A stretch of DNA of 64,000 bases, taken from assembly GCF_017591435.1 (NCBI RefSeq), contig NC_059268.1:4555981-4619980 (forward strand), in the 5' to 3' direction. Position 1 is the first letter of the stretch. Each line of letters begins with the position of its first letter. Below the pieces are notes generated by a model. It was given only the letters and a program-made list of their open reading frames with translations, did not search any database and was not told where the DNA came from. Below are positions 42,085 through 53,395 of this stretch, piece after piece. This DNA comes from Portunus trituberculatus (lineage: Eukaryota > Arthropoda > Malacostraca > Decapoda > Portunidae). The position numbers and the translations under genes are program-made.

Positions 42085-42637
42085 TTCCTCATAGCAAATA
42101 ATGTAAATCATTTAATTATGTTCAAAGACCTTAGGTGCTTGAGTATTTTCTTTTTCTATGTAAGAGATAATATGTGATAAGATGATAACGCATCAGATCC
42201 CCGCTTCTCTTAATACAGGTAACTCTTGATTTACACAATAGATGTGTTCCAAGAGGCATCGCATATTTCAAAATTCCCGTAAAACAAACTTGTAATTCTC
42301 ATAAGAAACAATAGATAATAGGAAGGATGAGAAATGTGGTCCAAAAAATTCATACAAAATACTCTATTTATTTGGTTAAATCAGCATGTTTTTATTATTT
42401 ACCATTCTTAATACTAGACATGTATTTAAAGTAAAGGGAAAAGCAAGAAATAATAAGAGAAAGCAAAAAATAATAAGGGAAAACAACAAAACAAAGAATA
42501 CGTAAACACAACACTCACTGCATCACTGCCTTCACCACTCACACTCCAGTCAGTCACCATCTTTCTCTGAGCTTCTCCACTTTATCAAAAATCCACTTAT
42601 CTAAAATAACCCCACAGTATAGAAGTAAACACTAGTA

Positions 42638-42668
<31 letters not shown>

Positions 42669-43547
42669 CACAGGACGCCGATGTCTTCACCCCTCACAAG
42701 CACTTGCTGTTGCTGTTCACTCTCTGGCGCACAGTTTGAAATTGCAGTTGGACCAAATCATGTATAATCAAACGATCGCGCAAATTTAATTAATTGGAAT
42801 TTTTTTTTGGTCACGTACTAACAAAAACACATAAATTAAACATACGTAAATCAAGAGTTACCTGTAATTATTCACTTGCACGTGAGGGTTGGGAAGGCGC
42901 CATCAGCAGCGCCATAGCAATCTACTGTTTTACTACTGAACTGGACTTTCTCTGAGCTGTTATTAATGTGTTGAAATGAGATAATGATACAGTGAAGTAT
43001 TTATTACTCATACTGTCCAGTTTTATACCTCTATCTCAACATATTCTTTTGTAATAGTGTTATTGTGAGAATTGCATATGATGTATAATTGCAATGATGA
43101 AGGTAGTGAGAAAAAAACAGAGTTTGAAAAGATAATAGCAGTCTATAATGAAAAGAGATGGTGGAGAAGGGTGGCAGTGAGGCATGGGGTGAGGCAAGCA
43201 TCTTGAAAGGGAGAGATAACATGTGTGATGGAGGGGAGAGGGGAGGCAAGGATTCAAGGTCCAGCTGTCTCCCAATATGTATATTTCTTGTTGTCTTCTC
43301 TTCTTGGGGTTTCTGATTCTAATCCTTGTGAATTTATGCCTGTAAGGACATTATTTCTGATGCCTGGCCATGTACTGTGATGCAACTGTAGGAGACATTT
43401 AAAAATGGCTTCCTGGTTGGAAGGGTATTTGATTATTAAAAAATAAACTATACCATCTGGTAATTTAGAAGGTTTCTGAGAGACACATGTAGTCCCAAAG
43501 TTTTAAATCCCTCCAAAATTAAATAATTAAATCCTGCACCAAAGTTT
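42085..43547. repeat. Second copy of the internal repeat of the 38451-41456 element, split by a MITE
   Basis: 42085-42215 and 42865-43547 together match 39500-39955 plus 40981-41330 in the same order (GCATCAGATC, GGGAAGGCGCCATCAGCA, TGAGATAATGATACA, CCAGCTGTCTCCCAA, GATTCTAATCCTTG, GGCTTCCTGGT, ATTAAATCCTG). It ends where LINE A9 begins. No reading frame persists between copies, so it is probably non-coding. Confidence 0.65.
42216..42864. mobile_element. Tigger-type MITE (649 bp)
   Basis: Ends CAGGTAACTCTTGATTTACA and (reverse complement) CAGGTAACTCTTGATTTACG, with TA at each side (42214-42215, 42865-42866). It interrupts the repeat described above; the flanks CTTCTCT and ATTATTCAC are nearly adjacent in the other copy at 39558-39580. 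Includes (CA)n at 42653-42671. No coding capacity. Confidence 0.88.
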
Positions 43548-45495
43548 TTTTTTTTTTTTTTTTTTTTTTTTGTGTGTGTATTCACCTAGTTGTAATTTTT
43601 ACAGGGCCTGGTTATTATACTCGTGTGGCCCCGTCTCCATATCCACACACATCCAACTTTCCTTTAAAACTATGCACACTCCTCGCTGACACCACCTCCT
43701 CACTCAAACTATTCCACACCTCCACACATCACTGTGGGAAACTATATTTCTTCACATCTTTCAAGCATATTCCCTTGGCTATCTTTTTACTATGCGATCT
43801 CGTAGTTCTATTTAAATTTTCCTCTCTCAACATCATTTGCTCATTATCCTCTTCATCCAAACCGCTCAACAGTTTATAAACCTGTATTAAATCTCCTCTT
43901 TCTCTTCTTTGTTCCAAGGTAAGCAAATTCATTTCTTTTAATCTCTCCTCATAGGTCAATTCTGCCAATTCCGGAACTATTTTTGTTGCCATTCTCTGCA
44001 ATCTCTCAAACTTCCTTATATGCTTCTTTTTATAAGGGGACCAAACCACCCCAGCATATTCCAATCTTGGTCTAATTACAGTACTAATTAATTTCTTCAT
44101 CATATCTTTATCCATATAATGAAAGGCTAATCCAATATTTCTAATCAAATCATATATTTCTCCAAACATCTTGTCAATATGAGCCTCAAACTGCCCATTG
44201 TCTTGTATTATCACTCCCAAATCCTTTTCCTTTTCCACATTTTTCAACACTACTCCTTCACCCATCTTATATAACCCTCTTGGCTGTCTTCCACTCTTCC
44301 CCATCTCCATTACATGACTTTTGCTCAGATTAAATTCCATCTCCCCACCTCTTGCTCCACTCCCAAATCCTATCTAGATCTGCCTGTAAAATTTCACAAT
44401 CTTCTTCACTCTTCACACACCTACACAATTTTGCATCATCCGCAAACAAATTAATATAACTGTTTACTCCCTCTGGCATATCATTAATATAGACAAGGAA
44501 AAGTATTGGTGCCAGCACTGAACCTTGTGGGACTTCACTCTCCACCACCAACCAGTCTGACTTTACATCCCTTATTACCGTTCTCATCTCCCTCCATCTC
44601 AAATAGTTTTCCATCCATTTTAACAATTTTCCCTTCCGTACTCCATAAATCTCTAATTTCCATAGCAGTCTCATGTGAGGTACCTTGTCAAAAGCTTTTT
44701 TCAAATCCAAATATACATAGTCCATCCATCCCTCTCTTTCTTGTATTTTGTCAACCACTCTCGAATAAAAGCTCAGTAGATTCGTTACACATGACCTCCC
44801 TTTCCTAAAGCCAAATTGATGATCCGATAATAACTTATGATCCTCCAAGAACTGTATCCAATACGTATTTCTTTATCACCCTCTCACAAATCTTACCGAC
44901 CACACTTGTTAAAGACACAGGTCTATAGTTAAGAGGCTCTTCCTTACTGCCTCCCTTATAAATGGGCACCACTTCAGCTCTTTTCCACTCCACCGGTACT
45001 TCCCCCGTTTCTAATGAGCACCTTATAATATCATATAATGGATCTATCAATTCTTCTCTACATTCCTTCAATAATCTACCTGAAACTTCATCTGGCCCCA
45101 TCGCTTTATCATCATTAAGTTCCTCCAACATTTTATATAACTCCTTTTTAGGTATCTTAATGTCATCCATGTACACATTTCCTTCTACATTTTGAGGCTT
45201 TACAAACATTGTTTCTTTAGTAAATACTTGTTAAAACCTATTATTTAGCAATTCCGCGATATTCTTAGGGTCATCTACTATCCTTGCTCTCCTTTTAACC
45301 TTTCAATGGACTCTCTCTTTTTAAGTTTACTATTTATGAACCTGTAAAACAATTTTTGATGTCCCTTACTCTTGTCTACAATATCTTTTTCAAATTTTTT
45401 TTCTTCCTCCCTCCTTACCCTCACATACTCATTTCTCGCCACTCTATAATCCTCCTTATTTAGTATATTCCTGTTCTTTTTTTCCATCTTTCATC
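43548..45495 (-). mobile_element. LINE family A copy A9, 5'-truncated, unit 3 of a head-to-tail array
   Basis: Runs on the minus strand from KMEKKNRNILNKEDYRVARN (45487) to the tail AACTAGGTGAATACACACAC followed by about 28 A (plus strand 43548-43585). RT is in two long frames: 45209-44835 (pre-RT, KAMGPDEVSGRLLKECREEL, WKRAEVVPIYKGG) and 44848-44330 (QFGFRKGRSCVTNLLSFYSR, YLDLKKAFDKVPHMRLLWKL, VPQGSVLAPILFLVYIND, LFADDAKLC). Thumb and C-terminal domain are at 44340-43729. Few frameshifts, so relatively young. Its 5' border is a (AC)n tract that is the tail of A10. Confidence 0.88.
43729..45209 (-). pseudogene. LINE A9 reverse transcriptase and C-terminal domain, nearly intact
   Basis: Three overlapping frames cover the whole RT (45209-44835, 44848-44330, 44340-43729, 203 aa). 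The last includes MEFNLSKSHVMEMGKSGRQP, DKMFGEIYDLIRNIGLAFHY, MVPELAELTYEERLKEMNLL-like sequence and LEQRRERGDLIQVYKLLSG. Only two or three single-base shifts separate the parts. The catalytic FADD box is intact. It lacks an endonuclease. Confidence 0.82.
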
Positions 45496-45522
45496 TGTGT
45501 GTGTGTGTGTGTGTGTGTGTGT
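45496..45522. repeat. (TG)n tract joining LINE A10 tail to LINE A9
   Basis: On the coding strand: AATAGGTAAATACACACAC... continues as about 13 AC units and then runs directly into A9 coding sequence. Confidence 0.95.
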
Positions 45523-45606
45523 ATTTACCTATTTGGGTATTACAGGGACCGAGCTAAGCTCTCTGTGTCCTGCCTCCTTGGACACTCCTGTCATATCTCT
45601 CTTTCA

Positions 45607-47253
45607 CTAATTGACACACACTGCATCAACGACATAACTGCTCAGTTTATTCCCCTTATCAATACTACGATGCGGGAAACTGTACTTTCTCACATCATTT
45701 AGACAGATGTCTTTTATTAGTTTTTTTCCATGCCCTCGGAGATGATTACTTGTGGTCACCTTTATCAACTCTCTGTCCAATATGTCAATCTTGTTCACCA
45801 ATTTAAACATAGTTATCATGTCTCCCATTGTTCTTCTCTCTTCTAGTGTGGTCAGCCCCAGTTTCCTCAGTCTTTCCTCATAGTATAACTCCCTGAGTCC
45901 TGGTACCATCCTTGTTGCCAGCCTCTGTACCCTTTCCACCTTCTTCACATTTTTCTTCATATGCGGTGACCAGAACGCAAGCTGCATATTCTAACTAGGG
46001 TCTTATTAAAGTGCATAATATCTTCTTCATCATTCCTTCATCTAGGTAGTGGAATGCAAGACCAATATTTTGAAGCATGTTATATGTTTTCCCAAATATC
46101 TTGTTAATGTGTTTCTCCGGTGACAGAGTGTTTTGCACTCTTACTCCTAGGTCTTTCTCCTCATTGGTCTCTTCAATTTTCTCATCACCCAGCCTGTAAT
46201 CTCTGTTTGGTCTGTATCTACTACTTCCCATTTTCATAACATGGCTCTTGTTTATATTAAATTCCATCTGCCACTCTTTACTCCACTCATATATTTTATC
46301 AAGATCTTCCTGTAACTTGTTACAATCTTCCACATTCTTTACTCTCCTCATAAATTTAGTATCGTCCGCGAACATATTCATGTAACTGTCAATTCCTACT
46401 GGCATATCATTAACATAAATCAAAAACATGATGGGACCCAGCACTGACCCTTGTGGAACTCCACTAGTTACCTTCTTCCACTCGGACTTCCTTCCTTTCA
46501 CCACTGTTCGCATTTCTCTTCCCACTAAGTGATTTTCCATCCATTTTGCTAGTTTATCACTTACTCCTCCAATCATCTTTAGTTTCCACATCAGTCTATT
46601 GTGTGGTACTTTATCAAAGGCCTTTCTCAAGTCCATGTAAATAGCATCTACCCATCCCTCTCTATGTTGTAGTATGTCAGTCACTCTTGAATAAAAACAT
46701 AATAAATTGGATACACACGATCTTCCTTTTCTGAAACCAAACTGCCTTTCACTCAGAATGTTTTCACTTTCTAGATACTCACTCCACTTAGCTTTAATTA
46801 CTTCTTCACATACCTTGCACAATATACTAGTCAACTGGTCTATAATTTAGAGGTTCCATTCTACTACCATTCTTATATATAGGCACAATGTCAGCTCTTT
46901 TCCACTCTTTCGGGACTAATCCTGTTCGTATGGAGGTTTCCACAATATCAAATACGGGGTTCAACAATTGATCCTTACATTCATTTAGGAACCTCCCAGA
47001 TATGCCATCAGGCCCCATTGATTTATTAATATCCAGATTACTTATAATTTTCCTTACATCTTCCTTAGTAACCATGATGTCCTGCATTTGCTTTATTTCC
47101 GTAGGCCTTCCTCCCGTAAAATGCTTCTCCTTTGTAAACACTTTGCAAAAGTTGTCATTCAAAATTTCAGCTATATCTCCAGCATCTTCATATACTTCTT
47201 CCCCGTTTTTTACCTTTTCTATTGCCTCCTTTTATTTAGTTTTCCATTTATGA
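45607..47253 (-). pseudogene. LINE A10 ORF2 linker, reverse transcriptase and C-terminal domain
   Basis: 47162-46827 covers KSMGPDGISGRFLNECKDQL and WKRADIVPIYKNGS. 46834-45995 (279 aa) covers the RT core: QFGFRKGRSCVSNLLCFYSR, YMDLRKAFDKVPHNRLMWKL, GVPQGSVLGPIMFLIYVND, NMFADDTKFM, WQMEFNINKSHVMKMG. 45987-45607 is the C-terminal domain (RVQRLATRMVPGLRELYYEE to SFPHRSIDKGNKL). Breaks occur at about 46830 and 45990 only, with a shift or short deletion at each, so the source element was active not long ago. Confidence 0.85.
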
Positions 47254-47455
47254 ATTTGTAAAACATTTTTGGGTCACTATCATAGTTTTCCACCACCCTC
47301 TGTTCATATTCCTTCTGTGCTGTTCTCCTTACTTCAACATACCTATTCCTTGCTGTTTTGTAGACTTCCCTTGATAATACATCACTGTTTTTCTTAAGTT
47401 TCTTCCATGCCTTTTCTTTGTTCTTTTTTGCTTCTTCACAATTTCTATTAAACCA

Positions 47456-48427
47456 CTATTTATTATTTAAAGTCCTCTTTCTGTGATATGGCACAAACTT
47501 TTTCACAGCAGAGTTATACAAATCCATAAATTTATCGTATTTCAATTGCATATCCCTTTCCTGGTATACCACGGACCAGTCAATTTCATCAAAGAACTCC
47601 CTTATATGGTTATAATTTGCCCTAGTATAATTTAATTTTTCCTCCCTGTGTTCCACAATCTTATTCGTGCTTAATTCCGTATCCAGCTCAAAGCTTAGGA
47701 CATCATGATCGCTTTTCCCAAAGGGACATTCATGTTCAATTTCCTCTTTTAGAGAGATTCCCCTGGTAAATACCAAATCCAACCTTGCTGCAACATCTTG
47801 TCCCCTGCACCTTGTTGGTGATCTCACCCACAGTGTCATCAAGTTATTTGTTGCTACCTTTAACAATTCTTCTGCCCACTCACCACCGTTCACCACTTCG
47901 TAGTCTTCCCACACTATTTCTTTGCAATTAACGTCTCCAACTATCATAACTCTATCCTTTCTGATGAGTTCTTGCTTCATTCTATTTCTCATCACCATTT
48001 GGTACTGTTCATATTCCCAAGCACTGGTTCTGGGTGGTATGTATACTGTTATAATATTAATGTCCCTCTTGCCATCTGTTATAAGCTTACTTATCACTTC
48101 CTCATTTCTCTTACTATAGTTCACCTCCTTCACTATCAGATCTTCCTTAGTAAGAACCATTATACCACCACCTCCTTTATTTTTTCTATCATTTCTCCAT
48201 ACTATGTAGTGTTTTACAACAAACCAGTCTAGCTTTGTTTCCACTACACACATTATGTCCGGTTCGTTATTTCTTAGGTAATCCATACATTCTAGCCTCT
48301 TAGACAGAAATCCATCTATGTTCGTGTAAGTCACTTTTATTCCATTCCTAGTCTCATTCTTCCATGTAATGGCTATTCCGTCTGTTTTATCCACCACTTC
48401 TTTAGCCTCCCATTTCTCATCCTCCAA
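47456..48427 (-). CDS. LINE A10 ORF2 endonuclease domain (323 aa open frame)
   Basis: The start ATG at 48427 overlaps the end of ORF1 by about 55 nt in another frame, so reinitiation is likely. The AP-endonuclease motifs are complete: KVTYTNIDGFLSKRLECMDY (Asn), CVVETKLDW (Glu), KGGGGIMVLTKEDL, VYIPPRTSAWEYEQYQ, MIVGDVNCKEIVWEDY (Asp/Asn), RLDLVFTRGI, GKSDHDVLSFEL (SDH). It would nick the DNA target strand to prime reverse transcription. The frame ends at a TAA at about 47457, after TLNNK, inside the linker. Confidence 0.85.
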   Translation of the reverse strand: MEDEKWEAKEVVDKTDGIAITWKNETRNGIKVTYTNIDGFLSKRLECMDYLRNNEPDIMCVVETKLDWFVVKHYIVWRNDRKNKGGGGIMVLTKEDLIVKEVNYSKRNEEVISKLITDGKRDINIITVYIPPRTSAWEYEQYQMVMRNRMKQELIRKDRVMIVGDVNCKEIVWEDYEVVNGGEWAEELLKVATNNLMTLWVRSPTRCRGQDVAARLDLVFTRGISLKEEIEHECPFGKSDHDVLSFELDTELSTNKIVEHREEKLNYTRANYNHIREFFDEIDWSVVYQERDMQLKYDKFMDLYNSAVKKFVPYHRKRTLNNK

Positions 48428-49358
48428 AAAAACTTGATCTTTTCCTCCTCTGTTCTTTCGTCATTCCTCTCCTTCACTTCAGTTACAAGCTCCTTCATTT
48501 TCATTCGTTCATCTTGTGACATATTTCTTCTTATATAAATTGTTTTGGTTTCCTCAGAGTCATTAAGTTTCCAAGCCCTACTCAACAAGGCCTCTGCTGC
48601 ACCTGAGACTTTAATTTCAATTTTAATGGTCTATTCTTGCCTTCCTCAAAAGCTCCCAATCTTACACTTTCTTCTACCTCAGCATATAGGTCCTCTTCTT
48701 CCACAGAGATCTTGTTCAGTAAAAACTTAATCCTGTCATTTTCCTTATCCCTCCTGTCCTGCCAGTTCCAGTTAGTTTCCTCCCTCAATCCTATTATAAT
48801 CACACATTTTTTCTTTTCAGCAATATGTCTCATCACATACTCATTTTCCTTTAGTGCCTTTACCATTTCCCTCTGCGTAATCCCTTTATTTTCCTCTTCC
48901 TGGTTTTTTACTATCTCCCTAAACGACCTTTGTACCTCCTGATGTTCATGGTTCACTTCTTTCATCCTGGTATCAATTAGAGTAAGGCATTCCTCCTTCC
49001 TCAAGTCCCCTTCAGATATTTTTATCTCCATTTCCATGAGTTTAGCCTTCATCACATTGTTTCCTTAGTTGTTGGTTTTCTTTCTCCATCTCTACTGTTT
49101 CCTTCAATAGCTCTTTATTCGCTAACGTTAACAAATAGATCTCTTTTTGAATGAATCATTCTCGGCTAGAACTCTATCCAGTTTTTCTTCTATGGACAAA
49201 ATGTTTAGGAACTTACTTTCCAATGCCTGGATTCTTGCATCCATATCTAGTTTCTCCAGTCCTTTTGGCGTAGTAATAAAACCTTCAAAGTCTCTGGCTT
49301 GTCTAGACGCCATTTTTGTTATCGTCAGCTGATTACAGCCAAAACAATCACCGCCCAC
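48373..49358 (-). pseudogene. LINE A10 ORF1: coiled coil + RRM-like + C-terminal domain
   Basis: 49358-49128 gives the start (MASRQARDFEGFITTPKGLE after an upstream Met, then LDMDARIQALESKFLNILSI). 49055-48582 gives a coiled coil (MMKAKLMEMEIKISEGDLRK) and the RRM-like core HIAEKKKCVIIIGLREETNW with DRIKFLLNKISVEEEDLYAE, VRLGAFEEGKNRPLKLKLK. 48588-48373 gives a basic C-terminal domain (IYIRRNMSQDERMKMKELV, RNGRLKKWWI). This coiled coil-RRM-CTD order is that of the RNA-binding trimeric ORF1 proteins of L1-like LINEs. Two frameshifts break it. Confidence 0.78.
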
Positions 49359-49527
49359 ACTCTCCTCTCAGGGATCACTCTCCATATCCCTCACTTTCAA
49401 CACTAAGTGACAGTAGGACATTAACAGGACACTAACTTAGAGTTACCCGGGCCCTGTAACACCATAGGTATTTTCCTTCTTCCTGTCTGCAGCCGGAGAT
49501 GAGCCGTCCTCTCTCAGCGACGGCGAT

Positions 49528-51913
49528 GGTGTGTATTTACCTAATTGTAACATACGGGAAAAGAGCTATGCTCGTACTGTCCCGTCTCCATATCTACTAA
49601 TGTCCAGCTTTTTCTTAAAATCATGAATATTCCTTGCGTTGACCACTTCCACGTCTAAACTATTCCATGCTTCCACCCTTCTATGAGGGAAGCTATATTT
49701 TTTCACATCTCTCCTATAAGTGGCCATTTTAGTTTTTCCCATGCCCTCTCGACATTCTTTCATTCCACATACACAGATCTTCCCTATCCATTTTTCCATG
49801 CCAATCATCACTCTGTATATTGCTATCAGGTCTCCCTTTCTCTTCTGTTTTCCAGGGTCGGAAGTTGCATTCTGTTCAGTCTGTCTTCATAAGTCAAATC
49901 TCTTAAGTCAGGCACCATTTTTGTTGCAGCCCTCTTTACTTTCTCTAGTTTCCTTATGTGTTTCTTTAAGTTCGAGCCCACTGTATTGTTGCATTTTCAA
50001 GCCTCGGTCTTATCATTGCAGTAATTATTTTCTTCATCATTTCTTCATCTAAATATACTGAACGCCACTCTTATGTTCCTCAATAAGTTCAATACTTCTC
50101 CAATTATTTTGTTTATATGTCTCTCTGGCAATAGGTCATTGGTAATTGTCACCCCAAGGTCTTTTTCTTCATGACTGGTTTTATGTCTTCATTTCCTATC
50201 TTGTACATACTCCTGATTCTTCTTTCACTCTTGCCAAACTCTAATTTCTTGCATTTTGTCGTGTTGAACTCCATTTGCCATGTACAGCTCCATTTCCATA
50301 TTCTGTCCAAGTCTTCCTGGAGTAGTTCGCAATCTTTGTCACATCTCACTTTTCTTAACAATTTTGCATCGTCTGCAAATAGGCTCACATAACTGGACAC
50401 CCCATCCACCATGTCATTTATGTAGACCGCAAACATTACTGGTGCCAACACTGATCCCTGTGGAACTCCACTCTCCACCAAGCCCCATTCTGATGGTCTG
50501 TCCTTAATTATTGTTCTCATTTCTCTTCCTACCAAAAGTCTTCCATCCATTTTAGTAAACTGCCATGCACTCCTCCTACCATTTCAAGTTTCCAGATCAG
50601 TCTCCGTGTGGTACCTTATCAAAGGCCTTTTTTAAATCCAGATATATTCCATCAGCCCAACCATCTCTTTCCTGTATTACATCTATCACCCTCGAATAGT
50701 AACATATCAGGTTTGTCGTGCATGAACGCCCTTTTCTAAAACCAAATTGACACTCACAAAGTATGTAATTTTTCTCCAAGAAGTCTGTCCATCTATTCTT
50801 CACCACCCTCTCACACATCTTAGCTACCACACTTGTAAGTGACACTGGTCTATAGTTCAATGGGTCTCTCTTGTTACCTGATTTATAAATTGGGACAATG
50901 TTAGCTCTTTTCCAGTCTTGGGGCACTACACCTTCCCTTAATGAGGCATCAATTACTTCACAAACTTTTTCTGCCAGTTGCTCCCTGCATTCTCTTAAAA
51001 TCCATCCTGATACCCCATCAGGTCTCACAGCTTTTCTCACTTCTAGACTCCCCATCATATTCTTGATCTCCTCCACAGTTACTTGAAACTCCTTCATAAT
51101 CCCTTTCTGTTCCATTACCAGTGGCCGTCTCCTTTGTGAATACCTTCCGAAAGCATCCATTCATAGCCTCTGCCATTTCCCTGGGATCCTCACTGCAAAC
51201 TCCATTTACTTCTAAACTTTTCAATACTTTCTCTATTTTTTGATGTTGTTGTTCACATGTCTGTAAAAAAGCCTTGGTTGGTCTTTACATTTATCAATTA
51301 TATCCTTTTCTTGTTTCTTTCTTTCTTCTCTTCTAATCAACACATATTCATTTCTTGCTCTTTTGTAACTTTCCCACTACTTAATCCGTCTTTTCCTTCT
51401 CCACCTCTTCCATGCATCCTCTTTTCTTGTTCTAGCCTTTTCACATCTATCGTTAAACCAGTCCTGCTTTCCAACTTCTCTATGTTGTCTTATTGGTACA
51501 AATTTTTCTCACCTTCTTTGTATATTTTTATAAATTCCTTCCACTTTTCATTTGCTCCTTAGCACTCTTGAATTTCATCCAATTTGTCTCTTGAAAGAAT
51601 TTCCTTAGGTTTCCAAAATCTGTCTTGGCATAATTCCATCTTCCCACTTTATATTCTTCATTTCTTCTAGATTTCTCTTCATCTATCACCTTGAACTCCA
51701 AAACTGCATGATCACTCTTTGCTAAAGGGCACTCCACCCTCATCTCCTCAATGACCATTGGCTCTGTACTAAAGACCAAGTCCAGTCTTGACGATGCTCC
51801 CTCTCCTCCAAACCTAGTATCTTCTTTGACCCACTGAGTTAACACATTTTCCATTGCCAGTGTCAATAGTGTATTTCCCCATGTTGTCTCTGATCCCTCC
51901 ATTGACCAGTCCT
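49528..51913 (-). mobile_element. LINE family A copy A11, 5'-truncated, unit 1 of the array
   Basis: Minus strand. Starts in the endonuclease (51902-51528, RLDLVFSTEP, LAKSDHAVLEFKV), then the linker (about 51520-51170), pre-RT and RT N-terminal blocks (51160-50597, KAVRPDGVSGWILRECREQL, WKRANIVPIYKSGNK, QFGFRKGRSCTTNLICYYSR). RT catalytic part at 50550-50149 (GVPQGSVLAPVMFAVYIND, LFADDAKLL), C-terminal domain at 49990-49566. Tail GTTACAATTAGGTAAATACA at about 49550-49531. The 5' truncation point is fused to an AC repeat at 51914-51933. Confidence 0.87.
50149..51160 (-). pseudogene. LINE A11 reverse transcriptase
   Basis: Two long frames (51160-50597, 187 aa; 50550-50149, 133 aa) cover the RT from KAVRPDG to the FADD box and KKLEFGKSERRIRS. 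The KAMGPD signature reads KAVRPD. One short break at about 50597-50560 separates them. Catalytic Asp residues are kept. Confidence 0.8.
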
Positions 51914-51933
51914 TGTGTGTGTGTGTGTGTGTG
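51914..51933. repeat. (TG)n tract at the 5' border of LINE A11
   Basis: Ten TG units. On the LINE coding strand this is an AC repeat directly upstream of the truncated 5' end. Confidence 0.95.
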
Positions 51934-52254
51934 TACGTGGAGTGTGGGGAGGAATTCGGATAAGTCGGACCAATGTTTTCCCCTATTAGTCTGAGTTAGC
52001 GATGGCCAACAGTAGTGTTATTGTGAGTATCATGTATAGTTGTGATGATGAAGGTAACGAGAAAAAATAGTGCATGAAAAGATTATAGCAGTCTTATGAT
52101 GAAGAGATGGTGGAGCAGGTGGCAGTGAGGCTTGGGGTGAGGTAGGCCTCTTAGAGTTATTCTCATATGCAGGTGATTTGTACTGTGGCAGAGGGATTAA
52201 AAACATTACGAGCAGAAGTTGTCTTCCTCCACCCCTCGACAATGTCCAACCTGC
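51934..52254. repeat. Tigger-type terminus and partial third copy of the 42-43 kb repeat
   Basis: 51950-52012 holds a terminus like the right end of the 38451-41456 element (ATTAGTCTGAGTTAGCGATG then GCCAACAGTA). 52013-52150 matches 43060-43205 (GTGTTATTGTGAG, GATGATGAAGGTA, GAGATGGTGGAGCAGGTGGC). No gene. Confidence 0.5.
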
Positions 52255-53395
52255 TACACTTTTTATTCCACCCTATCAAATAAAACTGCGTGAGTGGAAT
52301 CCCTCCATACATATGTTGGCAAATGAGGACTAGGAACACAAACTTCGTAGAAGCTGTTTTAGCTAGAGAAAATATGTGAAGTTTCCAACTTATAATATAA
52401 GTACGAGACAGACTGAGGATATTCAATGTAGAAGAGGGTGACAGTTGAGTGTCATTGAAGAATATGGAATAGTTATATGGAAGGTTGTGTTCAGCTGATA
52501 GATGGGGAAATTGAGTTTTTGAGAATATGAATAATATATACTAAATTTTCTTTGCCCTAATCAGAAATTTTATATCAGATCTCAGGCATACTGATGTGTT
52601 GCTGTATGATTTGTTGGTTTCCTGAAGGGTTGGTCATCTCTGAAAGGATGTGGAAAAGTGTAGTGGTATCATCAATGTAAGAGTGAATAGAACAAGAAGT
52701 CTGGTTGGTTTACAATAAAATAAAGAGGGTGGGTGACAGGACAGAACTTTCAGGAATACTAGTTAATAGATTTTTTAGAAGAACTGTGGCCATCTACCAC
52801 AGCAGCAATATAACAGTTGGGAGAGGAAACTTGAGGTGAAGTTGCAGAGAGAAAGATACAAGTTGTAGGAGGGTAGTTTTGGAGATCAAAGCTTTGCATA
52901 AGATTCTATAAAAACTCAAGATATAATCTAAGGCAACAGCAAAAGTTCCACCAAAATCTCTAAAAGAGGATGATAAAGACTCAGGGCAGGGCAGCTTTGA
53001 TGGAAGCCATACTGGCAATCAGATAGAACAGGAGATCTTTCCCTGGGGTTCACCATCACCCAGAGATTCATAAGAAGATTTCCAGCAGTACTTAAATGAT
53101 TGATCAAATAATATCCTTTGTAGTACCCCTGCATATTGAGCTAGTGTCAGTCAATGAATTAACATTCCATTTGATATCAGATTATTGAGAGTTCGGGTAG
53201 ATGGTATTATAACTAAGAGGGTTGTTAACGAGAAAAAGATTGAGAGCCCCTGAGATAGAAGATTGTGAATTGATAAAATAAACATTTATCACAGAATCTT
53301 CCCATTGATGATAGAATCAAAGACTTCAGATAAGCAGGATATCAAAGGAATAAGGCAATACTTTGAGAGATTAGAAATGCCAACCTTTTTAGGAA

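Larger units (their letters stand above)
45523..49527 (-). mobile_element. LINE family A copy A10, full-length or nearly so (4.0 kb), unit 2 of the array
   Basis: The best copy of family A in the window. The 5' UTR begins near 49527 (minus strand CATCGCCGTCGCTGAGAGAG), directly after the tail of A11. ORF1 lies at 49358-48373 in three frames, ORF2 at 48427-45607 in four frames (endonuclease, linker, RT, C-terminal domain). The tail at 45520-45535 reads AAATAGGTAAATACACAC. The frames are separated by only a few shifts and stops. Confidence 0.9.

Noticed and set aside
43548..51933. Classifying family A as an R1-clade (Mino/Waldo) LINE because of its AC-repeat borders
   Set aside because: The VPQGSVLGP and FADD blocks and the EERLKEMGLPTLQDRR-type C-terminal domain are CR1/jockey-like. 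A tree would be needed, so the target preference is reported without the clade claim.
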